Positions 43,418 through 52,844 of a stretch of 64,000 nt of DNA are shown here, one piece after another (within the stretch, counting starts at the first letter, position 1; each line of letters starts with the position of its first letter). Source of the DNA: G963665085 sp963665085 (GTDB taxonomy: Bacteria > Bacteroidota > Bacteroidia > Bacteroidales > JAAAOM01); assembly GCA_963665085.2 (NCBI GenBank), contig CAXXXS010000001.1:496001-560000 (forward strand), read 5' to 3'. Under the pieces are notes generated by a model. It saw nothing but the letters and a program-made list of their open reading frames with translations, did not search any database and had not been told where the DNA came from. The translations under genes and the position numbers were made by a program.

Positions 43418-46400
43418 TTAGAATGATGCTTTAATTCCCAATGAAAAAGATCTCACAGTTGGATATCCACCTTTGTCTTCAATTCCTGGTTCTAATCCAT
43501 TGATAGAAACTTGTGAAGGATCTAACCCGGAATATTTCGTAATCGTAAACACATTCTTAATTGTCCCGTAAATTCTTAAATTTTGTATGTATCTGGAATT
43601 AAGTCCTAAATTATAACCTAAGGTCAATACATCTAGCTTTAAGAAATCACCTTTTTCAAGAAAATAACTACTTAATTCTTTCTCAGCAACAATATCCTTG
43701 TTTTTATCATAAGCATCTTTAAGAAGGTTAATGTTTGGAACAGATTGAAGTCCGTAATACATTTGTTTCAGGTTAAGGATATCATACTTGAAGTAACCCC
43801 TGAAATATAAGTTCAAATCAAAATTTTTATAAGTAAGTGTGTTGTTCCAAGAGATACGATACTTAGGTACACCATTACCGATAAAAGCTTTATCCTCTTC
43901 TGTTTTTGTACTTGACAGAACTTTTTCTCCATCTTTATTATAAATCAGGAAGCGTCCTTGATCATCAATTCCTGCATGACGTAAACCATAGAAACTACCA
44001 ATTTCTTTACCTTCCATTACACGGAATGCCTGCCCAGGATTTCCTGGAGAAGGAAGATCATGTAAATCAAAGAAAGGCCTGTTATATGTATCGTTTGACA
44101 GGCTCTTAATTTTGCTGATGTTATACGTACCAACAAAACTGGTTGTATAGGAGAAATCTTTTGTGTTAACAACCCTATAGTCTAAAGTAAGCTCAGTACC
44201 ACGGTTTTGTGTTGAGCCAACATTTACCCAGATTCTATCGTGAATCATAGGAGGCACTGGAGCATCGTAGTCATAAATCATGTCCTGGGAGATACGTTGA
44301 TAAACGTCAATAGAACCAGAAATCTTATTGTTTGCAATGGCAAAGTCTAAACCGAAGTTATAGTTGATTGCTTTTTCCCATTTAAGATCTGGATTGGGGT
44401 TATTTGCCGGACCAAAAACTTTTAGCCAGCTACCATTTGCCATATATCGTCCTGCTCCAGTATAAGTAGAAGGGGCTGTATATCTGTCAAAGCCTTCGCG
44501 ACCAGCAACACCTACACCACCTCGAAGTTTAAGATCGCTGATAACAGATACTGACTGCATAAAGCCCATGTTAGAAAGTCTCCAACCTAATGAAAGTGCT
44601 GGGAACAAACCATACTTGTTGTTCGCCCCAAATTTAGAAGAGCCTTCATAACGCATTGAAGCTGAAAGTATATATGTATCGTTGAAACTATAATTAACAC
44701 GTCCAAACAATGCAGAAAGTTGGTTCTTACCTTTCCACGAGTCTAATTCAGCTTTACCTTCAGCCAGCCATAACCCTTCGTCAAGATTATTGAAAGAAAT
44801 AGCATCAGATGGGAAATCCCAGTTTTTGGCCCTAAAACCGCTGGTTACAAAATCCTGATAAGAATAACCTGCCATTACTTTTAAGTTATGCATGTTTTTA
44901 GAAAGTGCATAATTAGCTATCCACTCAAAAGTCCTATCTGTCCACTTCTCATATTTTCGTTCTGCACGGCCTAAATAATTCCCGTCTCTTGAATCAGCAG
45001 AAGTACTTGGTGTAAAAGCATGTTCATCCTTATCAGTAACCTGTTGTGCAAGTAAAATCTGCGTATTGAAATTTTTAAATAAATTAAGCTTGAAACTTAC
45101 ATCTGCTGTCAGGTATTTACGTTCTGCCCCATTTTTATCTAACCTAAGTTTTGCTACCGGGTTCCAGGTATCATAACCATAAGGCAAATAGAATTTTGTA
45201 GGATCTGCCGGATCATATACAGGCATTGTTGGATTCAACTGCATTGCCTGGTTGAATGCTCCATAATCTGTATATTTTTCGTCTGTGTACTTGTTGGCTA
45301 CATTCCCGGAAAATTCGAATAATCCATCAAGTGCCTTTTGGTTAAAGTTTAAACGTCCACCATATTCTTTACGATCAGTAGCAATATCAATACCCTCAGC
45401 AGTACGATAATTAACAGAAGCCCTATAGCTCGTATTTTCCGAACCAGAAGAAACAGAAAGATATTGATTGTTTTCAATTGGTGATTTACGAATAAGTTCA
45501 TCGTACCAATCAGTACGCGCACCTAAATCTGTATCCCTGCCTTTGGCAAGAAATTCCTCAGCAGAAAGCACTTCTGGCCTTCTTGCTACAGATAAGCTTG
45601 AAACATAACTATCGTAAACAACATTTACCTTATCCCCTGAGCGGATCCCTTTCTTGGTTGTAACGATAATAACACCGTTAGCACCCCGTGTACCATAAAT
45701 AGCAGCTGAAGAAGCATCTTTAAGTACAGAAATCGACTCAATATCTTGTTGATTAATGTTTGTTAAATCGCCACCTGGAACACCATCAATAACAACCAGA
45801 GGTTCTGTACCCGCTTTTGCAGAAGCTGCTCCACGAACCTGTAAGCTTATGCCAGCATTTGGATCTGAAGGAGCTGTAGAAGAAACAGATAATCCTGCAA
45901 CTTTTCCATTAATTAACTGCATTACGTTAGAAGTAGCACCTTCAATAAAATCTTTACTCTGCACACTTGTTACAGCACTTGTAAGCTCTTTCCTTTGAAG
46001 CGTTCCGTAACCGATTACCACAACTTCTTCTAAACGGGTAATATCCTGCGCCAGCACAACATCAACTGTTGTTCTTCCGGCTACATCAACTTTTTCTGCA
46101 AGATAACCTACATAAGAGAATACAAGAGTTGCATTTTCGTCAGGTAAAGAAATTGAATATTTACCATCAATATTGGTTATAACACCTGTTGTTGTTCCAT
46201 CCACAACAATGTTAACCCCGGGTAACGGTTCGCCCGTTACGGCATCAGTCACAACCCCTTTTACAGTTAAATCCTGCTCCTCTTTATTATTTAACCAGGA
46301 AGTTTCTTTTGGTGTTAGGATAATCTGACGATCATATACAATGAAATCAATATCTTCTCCATCAAAAATATTATTAAGAACATCTTTGATTGGTGTATTC

Positions 46401-46675
46401 TCTACATCAACTTCAATGATCTTGTCTACGTCAATTAACTTTTTATTGAAAAGAAAGTAAAAATCACTTTTCTTTTCGATCTCGTTAATCACGTGTTCTA
46501 CAGAAACATTCTTTAGGTCCAAACTGACTTTTGTGTTTTGAGCCTGCACTGTACCTGCGAAAGTCTGTAATGTTCCAATAAGGAATAAAACGCCTATCAT
46601 CTTCATAGTTAGCAAAAGTTTTTTAATACGTTTTTTAGCATTACAAATACTAATACAATAAAAATTATTTTTCAT
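43418..46675 (-). CDS. susC: SusC/RagA TonB-dependent receptor with STN domain
   Basis: A 1085-residue outer-membrane transporter. The start is the ATG at 46675 (MKNNFYCIS); the frame is open further up to 46747. After a signal peptide come an STN domain (VSLDLKNVSVEHVINEIEKK) typical of receptors that signal to an anti-sigma factor, a carboxypeptidase-regulatory-like domain (VTDAVTGEPLPGVNIVVDG), the plug (EEVVVIGYGTLQRKELT), and the barrel ending KGGYPTVRSFSLGIKASF. The STN domain plus the FecR and sigma genes upstream make a trans-envelope signalling chain. It pairs with SusD downstream. Confidence 0.95.
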   Translation of the reverse strand: MKNNFYCISICNAKKRIKKLLLTMKMIGVLFLIGTLQTFAGTVQAQNTKVSLDLKNVSVEHVINEIEKKSDFYFLFNKKLIDVDKIIEVDVENTPIKDVLNNIFDGEDIDFIVYDRQIILTPKETSWLNNKEEQDLTVKGVVTDAVTGEPLPGVNIVVDGTTTGVITNIDGKYSISLPDENATLVFSYVGYLAEKVDVAGRTTVDVVLAQDITRLEEVVVIGYGTLQRKELTSAVTSVQSKDFIEGATSNVMQLINGKVAGLSVSSTAPSDPNAGISLQVRGAASAKAGTEPLVVIDGVPGGDLTNINQQDIESISVLKDASSAAIYGTRGANGVIIVTTKKGIRSGDKVNVVYDSYVSSLSVARRPEVLSAEEFLAKGRDTDLGARTDWYDELIRKSPIENNQYLSVSSGSENTSYRASVNYRTAEGIDIATDRKEYGGRLNFNQKALDGLFEFSGNVANKYTDEKYTDYGAFNQAMQLNPTMPVYDPADPTKFYLPYGYDTWNPVAKLRLDKNGAERKYLTADVSFKLNLFKNFNTQILLAQQVTDKDEHAFTPSTSADSRDGNYLGRAERKYEKWTDRTFEWIANYALSKNMHNLKVMAGYSYQDFVTSGFRAKNWDFPSDAISFNNLDEGLWLAEGKAELDSWKGKNQLSALFGRVNYSFNDTYILSASMRYEGSSKFGANNKYGLFPALSLGWRLSNMGFMQSVSVISDLKLRGGVGVAGREGFDRYTAPSTYTGAGRYMANGSWLKVFGPANNPNPDLKWEKAINYNFGLDFAIANNKISGSIDVYQRISQDMIYDYDAPVPPMIHDRIWVNVGSTQNRGTELTLDYRVVNTKDFSYTTSFVGTYNISKIKSLSNDTYNRPFFDLHDLPSPGNPGQAFRVMEGKEIGSFYGLRHAGIDDQGRFLIYNKDGEKVLSSTKTEEDKAFIGNGVPKYRISWNNTLTYKNFDLNLYFRGYFKYDILNLKQMYYGLQSVPNINLLKDAYDKNKDIVAEKELSSYFLEKGDFLKLDVLTLGYNLGLNSRYIQNLRIYGTIKNVFTITKYSGLDPSQVSINGLEPGIEDKGGYPTVRSFSLGIKASF

Positions 46676-46747
46676 AATTTTGTAAAAATTAGTGGTTAAT
46701 AAAAAAAGTTTGTTCTCGAAAAATTTACTTTTTAGCCACGATATCAA

Positions 46748-46780
46748 GGGGATAAGGTTGCAGCCTTTTCCCTTTTTTTG
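46748..46780 (+). terminator. Hairpin with T-tract between fecR and susC (plus-oriented)
   Basis: GGGATAAGG pairs with CCTTTTCCC (one mismatch) around TTGCAG and is followed by TTTTTTT on the plus strand. On the minus strand it lies in the 5' leader of the SusC gene. Its role is unclear; it may be a leader structure or end an antisense transcript. Confidence 0.35.
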
Positions 46781-46857
46781 GCTTTTAGATTTTTGTTTTT
46801 ATCCGCTGTTCATATTTAAAAAGTTTAGTTAGAGGTTAATAATAAATTATAGATTAC

Positions 46858-47901
46858 CTAATTTTCCCTTGCCGTAATAATAATCTTCCGTTTCTGAAAA
46901 CTCCCATCTGGCAAAGGTTTTCTGGTTACTTCATAATATTCTATTGGAGAAGATATCTTTAAAAGTTTCAAGATCTCATCTATTGATTCTTCATCAAAAG
47001 TTGCCCGGAAAATATAATCTTTTAACTGTTCTCCCTTCAATTCAATATCCACATTATAAAAATGGCTTATTTTCTTAACTACCTCGGACATTGGATCGTC
47101 CCTAAAAACAAGTTTACCATCTGCCCAGGCAATGTATTTATAGATTTCTTCAGATGAAAGTTCAGATTCTCTTGTAAGAGTATCAAAAGAAAAAACCTGA
47201 TTTGGGACAAGATGTGTTAAGTATGTGGATATTCCTTTTTGTTCATCCCAATGAGAAACGCCAACTTTCCCTTCAACAAGAATAACACTGTGTTTTGGGT
47301 CATTGGAATAGGCTAAAACATCAAAGCGGGTCCCTGTAGCTTTAACGGACAAATTATTGGTTTTTACTATAAACGGATTTTTTTTGTTTGATTCGACATT
47401 AAAAAGGGCTTCACCTTCCAGATAAACAATTCTCTCTCTTCCTTCAAATTGATAAGGGTATTTGAGTTTACTTCCAGCATTAAGCCACACTGTTGAGCCA
47501 TCGGCAAGCGTAACTAAAGAACGTGTACCGAAACTTGCAGTAATTTCATTATATGTAATTGTTTTTGTTGAGAAAGCATTTGTGTTCCGAAGAATAAGCC
47601 AGACATTAAGTAATAGCAATGGAATAAATAATGTTGCAGCGATACGGATTAATAGTTTTCCAATTCTTTGTTTTTTGTTTACTGTTGTTAAAACCTGGTT
47701 TAAAGCATCTTCTATCGATACTTTATTCTCAATGTCGAGAGCGCCATATGCTGACCAAACGGAATATTCTTCCTTAAAATCATCCATATTTTTAGGGGAG
47801 GAATTTATGTATTCCCTAAGTAATTGTATTTCATCAGAAGATGCTTCCCCATGCAAATATTTTACAATTATATTATCTATGTCTTCCCGACTAAAATTCA
47901 T
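46858..47901 (-). CDS. fecR: FecR-family anti-sigma factor
   Basis: A 347-residue transmembrane regulator. Residues 1-80 form the cytoplasmic anti-sigma region (IDNIIVKYLHGEASSDEIQLLREYI). One membrane helix lies at about 83-103. The periplasmic FecR domain follows (GTRSLVTLADGSTVWLNAGSKLKYP; EGEALFNVESN; DVLAYSNDPKHSVILVEGKV), and a C-terminal STN-like part (VVKKISHFYNVDIELKG) could contact the SusC signalling domain. It follows the sigma gene by 58 nt and precedes susC, the usual order for a TonB-dependent signalling locus. Confidence 0.94.
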   Translation of the reverse strand: MNFSREDIDNIIVKYLHGEASSDEIQLLREYINSSPKNMDDFKEEYSVWSAYGALDIENKVSIEDALNQVLTTVNKKQRIGKLLIRIAATLFIPLLLLNVWLILRNTNAFSTKTITYNEITASFGTRSLVTLADGSTVWLNAGSKLKYPYQFEGRERIVYLEGEALFNVESNKKNPFIVKTNNLSVKATGTRFDVLAYSNDPKHSVILVEGKVGVSHWDEQKGISTYLTHLVPNQVFSFDTLTRESELSSEEIYKYIAWADGKLVFRDDPMSEVVKKISHFYNVDIELKGEQLKDYIFRATFDEESIDEILKLLKISSPIEYYEVTRKPLPDGSFQKRKIIITAREN

Positions 47902-47959
47902 TTTCAGTATATAAAAGTGTTAATAAGACGATCCATTTAAATTTTACCACATCGTAATC

Positions 47960-48514
47960 CTAAAAAAGAGGTAAAAATTCTTTTAATGATTTTCTCAAAT
48001 GCTTTAGTGCCTTTGACACACGGTCTTCTACTGTTCTCACAGAAACATTAAGCTTAACAGCTATTTCCTGATATTTCATCTTTTGAAACCTACTCATCAT
48101 AAAAGTTTTAGACACATCAGGCGGTAATTGTTTTAGAAATTCTTCCAGTCTTTCTTTCATTTCTTCACCAAGAAGAATCTGTTCTGGAGTATGGTCAAGG
48201 ATATCAAGGCTGTTGAGGATAACTTTATGGTGTTTTTTAATAACATTTAAGTGCCTTATTTTATCAATACATTTATTCTTAACTGATTTGATCAGATAAT
48301 TCTTAATGCTACCTGTTATATTAAAAGATTTTCTGTTTTCCCACAGATTTACAAAAACTTCCTGAACAATTTCCTCGGCCGCTTCAATGTCATTTACAAC
48401 GTTATTAGCAACCGCTACAAGATATTTATAGTAGGACTCGAAAATAAACGAAAAAATGGCCTGATCACCTTTCTTTAATTTATTGAGCAGGGCTTGTTCG
48501 TTCAAAGACAGCAT
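47960..48514 (-). CDS. ECF sigma factor (SusCD-linked)
   Basis: A 184-residue sigma-70 factor of the extracytoplasmic function type. It has region 2 (FSFIFESYYKYLVAVANNVVNDIEAAEEIVQEVFVNLWENR) and region 4 (LEEFLKQLPPDVSKTFMMSRFQKMKYQEIAVKLNVSVRTVEDRVSKALKHLRK); region 3 is absent, as usual. It likely activates its own operon and the SusC/SusD genes once the FecR protein releases it. No consensus promoter was recognised directly upstream. Confidence 0.95.
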   Translation of the reverse strand: MLSLNEQALLNKLKKGDQAIFSFIFESYYKYLVAVANNVVNDIEAAEEIVQEVFVNLWENRKSFNITGSIKNYLIKSVKNKCIDKIRHLNVIKKHHKVILNSLDILDHTPEQILLGEEMKERLEEFLKQLPPDVSKTFMMSRFQKMKYQEIAVKLNVSVRTVEDRVSKALKHLRKSLKEFLPLF

Positions 48515-48655
48515 TCAAAAAAGCAATTTAAAATGATATTGTAAAAGTTTGCCAAGATATTAATTGACAAATTAAAATTCAATTTTTCAGAAAAAAAACA
48601 ATATTAGTCAGATTTTTATCTTTTAATAAACAATAACTAGAACTATCCTAATAGG

Positions 48656-49990
48656 TTATTTTATTTTCCCTAAACTAATCCCTTTTATATTCCTGTATAA
48701 ATCCAAGGCATATAAATCTGTCATGCCTGAAACAAAATCAAGTATTGATTGAATTTTCAGGAATACATCTTCTCCTTCGTACTTAAATTGAAGTGGTAAC
48801 AAGGATAATAGCTTCCTGGAATAATTTAATGTTGGCGACATCGTTGCATTGATAAATTCATGCAACAACGTACCCAATATGTTATAACCTGCGAGTTCTA
48901 TATCAACAACAGCCTTGTCATTATAAATTTTATCAAATGCGAATTTACTGCACGTATCCATTGCTTGTTGTGATACTTCGGGCAAACAATCGACCAGGCT
49001 TTTATTAAAAGCCCCTTCCATTATCTCATCATAGTTGTCTATAAACACCTGAATACATTCATTAACTAACTTATTAATGACCTTTGCCCTTAAGTATGAA
49101 ATTTGTTCGTTGGTATCAAATACTTCCTTAAACACCCTTTCTTTCTCTTCTTCAAATTTTTTGTCGCCAACAAAAAAAGCTGTTAACAATCCGTGAGTTT
49201 CTTCTGTAGAAAGAATCCTAAGCTTATGGGCATCCTCAATATCCATTACCTGGTAAGAAATATCATCTGCTGCTTCAACAAGATACACCAGTGGATGCCT
49301 GGCATATATTAGTTTATCCTTATCCAGTAATTTTAATCCCAACTCATCAGCAATCTCTGTAAATGTTTTCTTATCCGATTGAAAAAAACCAAACTTATAT
49401 TTTTTACTTACCGATGAGTCAAAAGGATATTTTACCAAAGAGGCTAATGTTGAGTAGGTAAGAGCAAAACCTCCTTTTCTTCTTCCGTTAAATTGATGCG
49501 TAAGAATCCTGAAAGCATTGGCATTCCCTTCGAAATGTGTTAAATCTACCCATTGTTTCTGAGTAACTTTTTCTTTAAGCTCAAATCCATCTCCTTCTTC
49601 GAAATAACGTGAAATTGCTTTTTCCCCGGAATGACCAAAAGGCGGGTTTCCCAAATCATGAGCAAGGCAAGCCGCCGAAATTATTGAGCCTATTTCTGAA
49701 ATAAAAGGATTATCCTTTAGTGATTCTTGTTTCCGCAATTCTATGGATAACAAACTCCCCAACGAACGCCCAACAGTTGCTACTTCCAGACTATGAGTCA
49801 ACCGATTATGTACAAACACGCTACCCGGAAGCGGAAAAACTTGTGTTTTATCCTGTAACCGTCTGAATGGAGATGAAAAAATTATCCGATCATAATCTCG
49901 TTGAAACTGAGATCTTGCATATTCTGTATTCGGGTATTCTTTTTTCTCTGAACCAAGGCGATGAGCAGAAAGTAATTTATTCCAATCCAT
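48656..49990 (-). CDS. dgt: Deoxyguanosinetriphosphate triphosphohydrolase
   Basis: A 444-residue HD-domain dNTPase. It has RRLQDKTQVFPL, RLTHSLEVATVGRSLG (first histidine), and CLAHDLGNPPFGHSGE (HD metal pair). The middle portion YLVEAADDISYQVMDIEDAHKL provides the last ligand. It hydrolyses dGTP to deoxyguanosine and triphosphate and keeps dNTP pools balanced. Some family members also limit phage replication. The gene is alone between the sigma factor and leuB, with a 162-base spacer toward the leu operon. Confidence 0.93.
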   Translation of the reverse strand: MDWNKLLSAHRLGSEKKEYPNTEYARSQFQRDYDRIIFSSPFRRLQDKTQVFPLPGSVFVHNRLTHSLEVATVGRSLGSLLSIELRKQESLKDNPFISEIGSIISAACLAHDLGNPPFGHSGEKAISRYFEEGDGFELKEKVTQKQWVDLTHFEGNANAFRILTHQFNGRRKGGFALTYSTLASLVKYPFDSSVSKKYKFGFFQSDKKTFTEIADELGLKLLDKDKLIYARHPLVYLVEAADDISYQVMDIEDAHKLRILSTEETHGLLTAFFVGDKKFEEEKERVFKEVFDTNEQISYLRAKVINKLVNECIQVFIDNYDEIMEGAFNKSLVDCLPEVSQQAMDTCSKFAFDKIYNDKAVVDIELAGYNILGTLLHEFINATMSPTLNYSRKLLSLLPLQFKYEGEDVFLKIQSILDFVSGMTDLYALDLYRNIKGISLGKIK

Positions 49991-50077
49991 AAATTTTTAT
50001 TGAAGGAACAAAAATAATCTAATCCGTCAGAAAATTAAAGGTCTTGGAGTTTTTGTGAGTTGCCTAATAAATGTCAC

Positions 50078-50112
50078 AAAAAAACACTGTCAGGCCTAAA
50101 AGGCACTGACAG
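50078..50112 (-). terminator. Terminator of the leu operon
   Basis: On the minus strand CTGTCAG (50112-50106) with GCC and AGGC inner pairs folds back on CTGACAG (50093-50087), followed by TGTTTTTTT. It lies 41 nt after the leuB stop. The same CTGTCAGG/CTGACAGG motif family recurs at 57660-57746. Confidence 0.75.
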
Positions 50113-50152
50113 GTTAAAATAAAAGGGATATAATCTTAGAATTTAAATACCA

Positions 50153-51217
50153 TTATTTTATAATCCATTCAGCCAACCAATCGCCGACCTGGGATGTTTT
50201 GCATGCTTTTGCTTTATCCTTTGCTATATCTTCTGTAACAAAATCTGCTTGCATAGAAGCATCAACAGCATCTCTAATTTTTTGAGCTTCATCAAGTAAA
50301 TTTAACGAATCTAAAAGCATTGCAGCAGAAAGGACAGTAGCAAGTGGATTAGCAATATCTTTACCCGCTGCCTGTGGATAAGAACCATGAATAGGTTCAA
50401 AAACAGAAGTATGAATACCAACAGAAGCAGAAGGTAACATTCCAAGTGAACCTGTAATTACAGAAGCTTCATCAGAGAGGATATCACCAAACATATTTTC
50501 AGTAACCATTACATCGAAATTTTTAGGCCACTGAATAATCTGCATAGCAGCATTATCAACAAACATATATTCAGTTTTGATGTCGCTGTAATCTTTCTCC
50601 ATTTCCTGGGCTACTTCTCTCCAAAGTCTGGATGTAGCCAATACATTGGCTTTATCTACAACAGATAATTTTTTATTTCTCTTTGCTGCATACTCATAAC
50701 CAAGCTTAATTATACGCTCAACTTCTTCTTTTGTGTAGGTACATGTATCAAAAGCTTTGTTTAAATCTTCACTTCTACCTTTATCACCGAAATAAATGCC
50801 ACCTGTTAATTCTCGGATAACGACAAAATCTGCCCCTTCAACAAGGTCTCTTCGTAAAGGAGATTTATCTAATAAAGAAGGAAATGTTGTAACAGGACGA
50901 ATATTTGCATAAAGTCCTAATTTTTTACGCATCGCTAATAGTCCCTGCTCTGGACGAACTTTTGCTTTCGGATTGTTATCAAATTTAGGATCTCCGATTG
51001 CGCCAAATAATACAGCATCAGAATCCATGCATAATTTATGGGTAACTTCCGGATAAGGTTCTCCAACTTCATCAATAGCACAAGCACCCGTTAATCCAAA
51101 AGTAAAATCAAATTGATGGTTGTATTTCTCTGCGATAGCTTTTAATACTTTTTCTGCCTGTTCAACTATTTCAGGACCAATTCCGTCGCCAGGAAGTTTA
51201 GCAATTTTAAAATTCAT
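50153..51217 (-). CDS. leuB: 3-isopropylmalate dehydrogenase
   Basis: A 354-residue enzyme of leucine synthesis. It oxidises and decarboxylates (2R,3S)-3-isopropylmalate with NAD. Family features are AKLPGDGIGPEIVEQAEKVL at the N-terminus, FVVIRELTGGIYFGDKG, TVVDK-type region SVVDKANVLATSRLWREV with the catalytic lysine, MQIIQWPKNFDVMVTENMFGDILSDEASV with metal aspartates, and the ADP-binding EPIHGSYPQAAGKDIANP. It is the last gene of the operon, 4 nt after the second synthase gene. Confidence 0.97.
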   Translation of the reverse strand: MNFKIAKLPGDGIGPEIVEQAEKVLKAIAEKYNHQFDFTFGLTGACAIDEVGEPYPEVTHKLCMDSDAVLFGAIGDPKFDNNPKAKVRPEQGLLAMRKKLGLYANIRPVTTFPSLLDKSPLRRDLVEGADFVVIRELTGGIYFGDKGRSEDLNKAFDTCTYTKEEVERIIKLGYEYAAKRNKKLSVVDKANVLATSRLWREVAQEMEKDYSDIKTEYMFVDNAAMQIIQWPKNFDVMVTENMFGDILSDEASVITGSLGMLPSASVGIHTSVFEPIHGSYPQAAGKDIANPLATVLSAAMLLDSLNLLDEAQKIRDAVDASMQADFVTEDIAKDKAKACKTSQVGDWLAEWIIK

Positions 51218-51221
51218 GAGT

Positions 51222-52745
51222 TTATAAATTATTATTTTCTATAATGTTAAGCATTTTTATTGTAGCCTTGATAGCGGCAACAGTTTGGTCGCTATCTAAG
51301 CCCCTTGTCTTAAATTCCTTATTCAGTTTCCAAGTGATAACAGATTGCACAAGTGCATCTGTTTTACCTCCTGGAGGTATCGAAACGTAATAATCAACAA
51401 GCCTTGGTAAATTTCTTTCCAGATTAGCATAAATCTTACGTAATGCTTTCATAAAAGCATCATACTGACCATCACCTACAGAAGATTCTTCGTAAATATT
51501 TTTACCGATTTTTAATTTTAATGAAGCTACAGGTTTTAGTCCTTCTGCCATAGATAGCGAAAAATTCTTTACCTGTATGTTATTTTCTATTGATTCACTT
51601 CTTAATACATCTGAAATGATGTATGGCAAATCTTCCTGGGTCACGGTTTCTTTTTTATCCCCTAATTCGATTATCCTTTTGGTGACCTTCTTCATGGACG
51701 AAGCATCCAGTTCAATCCCCATTTCCTCGAGATTTTTCTGGATATTTGCTTTACCTGATGTTTTTCCCAGGGCATATGATCTTTTCCTGCCAAAACGTTC
51801 CGGAAGTAAATCATTAAAATAAAGGTTTTTCTTTTTATCTCCGTCAGCATGAATACCAGCAGTCTGAGTAAAAACATTCTCGCCGATAAGGGGTTTGTTT
51901 GGCGGGATACGAATACCTGAAAATGTCTCAACCATTTTACTAACAAAATTAAGTTGAGATTCATCTACATTCATATCAAAATGGAAATGGTCTTTAACGA
52001 TAGCAATTACACTTGATAAAGGAACATTCCCTGCCCTTTCACCAAGTCCGTTTACTGTTGTATGGAAATTTACAACCCCGGCTTTTAATGCTGCATATAC
52101 ATTGGCCGATGCCAGGTCATAATCATTATGAGAATGAAAATCGAAATTCTGATCCGGATATTTATCAAGAATTTCTTTCAGGAATTCATAGGTCTCATCC
52201 GGATTTAGGATCCCTAAAGTATCTGGTAACATAATTGCATTTATGTCCATCTCTTTGAGCCCATCAATCATCTGAAAAACGTAGTCTTTCGAGTTTCTCA
52301 TCCCATTTGACCAGTCTTCCAGGTAAACATTAACAGAAATCCCATTTTCCTTGGCTAGATCAACCGTTTCTTTAACATCCTTAAGATGTTCCTCCGGTGT
52401 TTTTTTGAGTTGGTAGGTTACATGGTTTAACGAACCTTTTGTAAGCAGGTTCAAAACTTTACATCCTGCTTCTTTTATCCATTCAATCGACTCACCACCA
52501 TCAACAAAACCAAGCACTTCAATTTTGTTCAGATGGCCACTCTTAGCTGCCCATGAACTAATGCTTTTCACTGCCTGAAATTCTCCTTCTGAAACTCGTG
52601 CTGAAGCAACTTCTATTCGCTCTACTTTTAGATCATCAAGAAGTAATTTAGCCATGCTAAGCTTTTCAGCATCAGTAAAAGATACTCCCGAAGTTTGTTC
52701 CCCATCCCTCAGGGTAGTATCCATTATGGTGATAAGTCTTGACAT
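51222..52745 (-). CDS. Second alpha-isopropylmalate/citramalate synthase-type enzyme
   Basis: A 507-residue DRE-TIM metallolyase related to LeuA. It has MDTTLRDGEQTSGVSFTDAEKL at the N-terminus, HSHNDYDLASANVYAALKAG (metal-binding HxH), NGLGERAGNVPL, and a C-terminal LeuA-like regulatory domain. It differs from LeuA 56397-54904 across the substrate-binding region. In Bacteroidota leu operons a gene in this place is annotated as a second isopropylmalate synthase or as (R)-citramalate synthase for isoleucine. Motif reading alone does not decide the acceptor (2-oxoisovalerate versus pyruvate). It lies 100 nt after leuD, across a repeat hairpin. Confidence 0.85.
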   Translation of the reverse strand: MSRLITIMDTTLRDGEQTSGVSFTDAEKLSMAKLLLDDLKVERIEVASARVSEGEFQAVKSISSWAAKSGHLNKIEVLGFVDGGESIEWIKEAGCKVLNLLTKGSLNHVTYQLKKTPEEHLKDVKETVDLAKENGISVNVYLEDWSNGMRNSKDYVFQMIDGLKEMDINAIMLPDTLGILNPDETYEFLKEILDKYPDQNFDFHSHNDYDLASANVYAALKAGVVNFHTTVNGLGERAGNVPLSSVIAIVKDHFHFDMNVDESQLNFVSKMVETFSGIRIPPNKPLIGENVFTQTAGIHADGDKKKNLYFNDLLPERFGRKRSYALGKTSGKANIQKNLEEMGIELDASSMKKVTKRIIELGDKKETVTQEDLPYIISDVLRSESIENNIQVKNFSLSMAEGLKPVASLKLKIGKNIYEESSVGDGQYDAFMKALRKIYANLERNLPRLVDYYVSIPPGGKTDALVQSVITWKLNKEFKTRGLDSDQTVAAIKATIKMLNIIENNNL

Positions 52746-52779
52746 ATTCCTTATATTTTGTTCTTTTTTCTTTGTGTAG

Positions 52780-52835
52780 CTTTGCGTTCTTTGTGGTTTG
52801 AATTCTTAACCGCAAAGAGCACAAAGAACGCAAAG
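52780..52835. repeat. Intergenic inverted repeat between leuD and the second synthase gene
   Basis: CTTTGCGTTCTTTGTG (52780-52795) and CACAAAGAACGCAAAG (52820-52835) form a perfect 16-bp inverted repeat around a 24-nt loop containing ACCGCAAAGAG. This CGCAAAG/ACAAAG-type repeat is a common intergenic palindrome in Bacteroidota. No T-tract follows, so it is not a typical terminator. Confidence 0.75.
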
Positions 52836-52844
52836 TTGGAAATC

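Noticed and set aside
46676..46747. N-terminal extension of the SusC frame
   Set aside because: The extra 24 residues have no signal-peptide form; the ATG at 46675 is followed by a proper one.
50087..50112. A riboswitch in front of dgt
   Set aside because: The hairpin has a T-tract on the minus strand and lies after leuB, so a plain terminator explains it.
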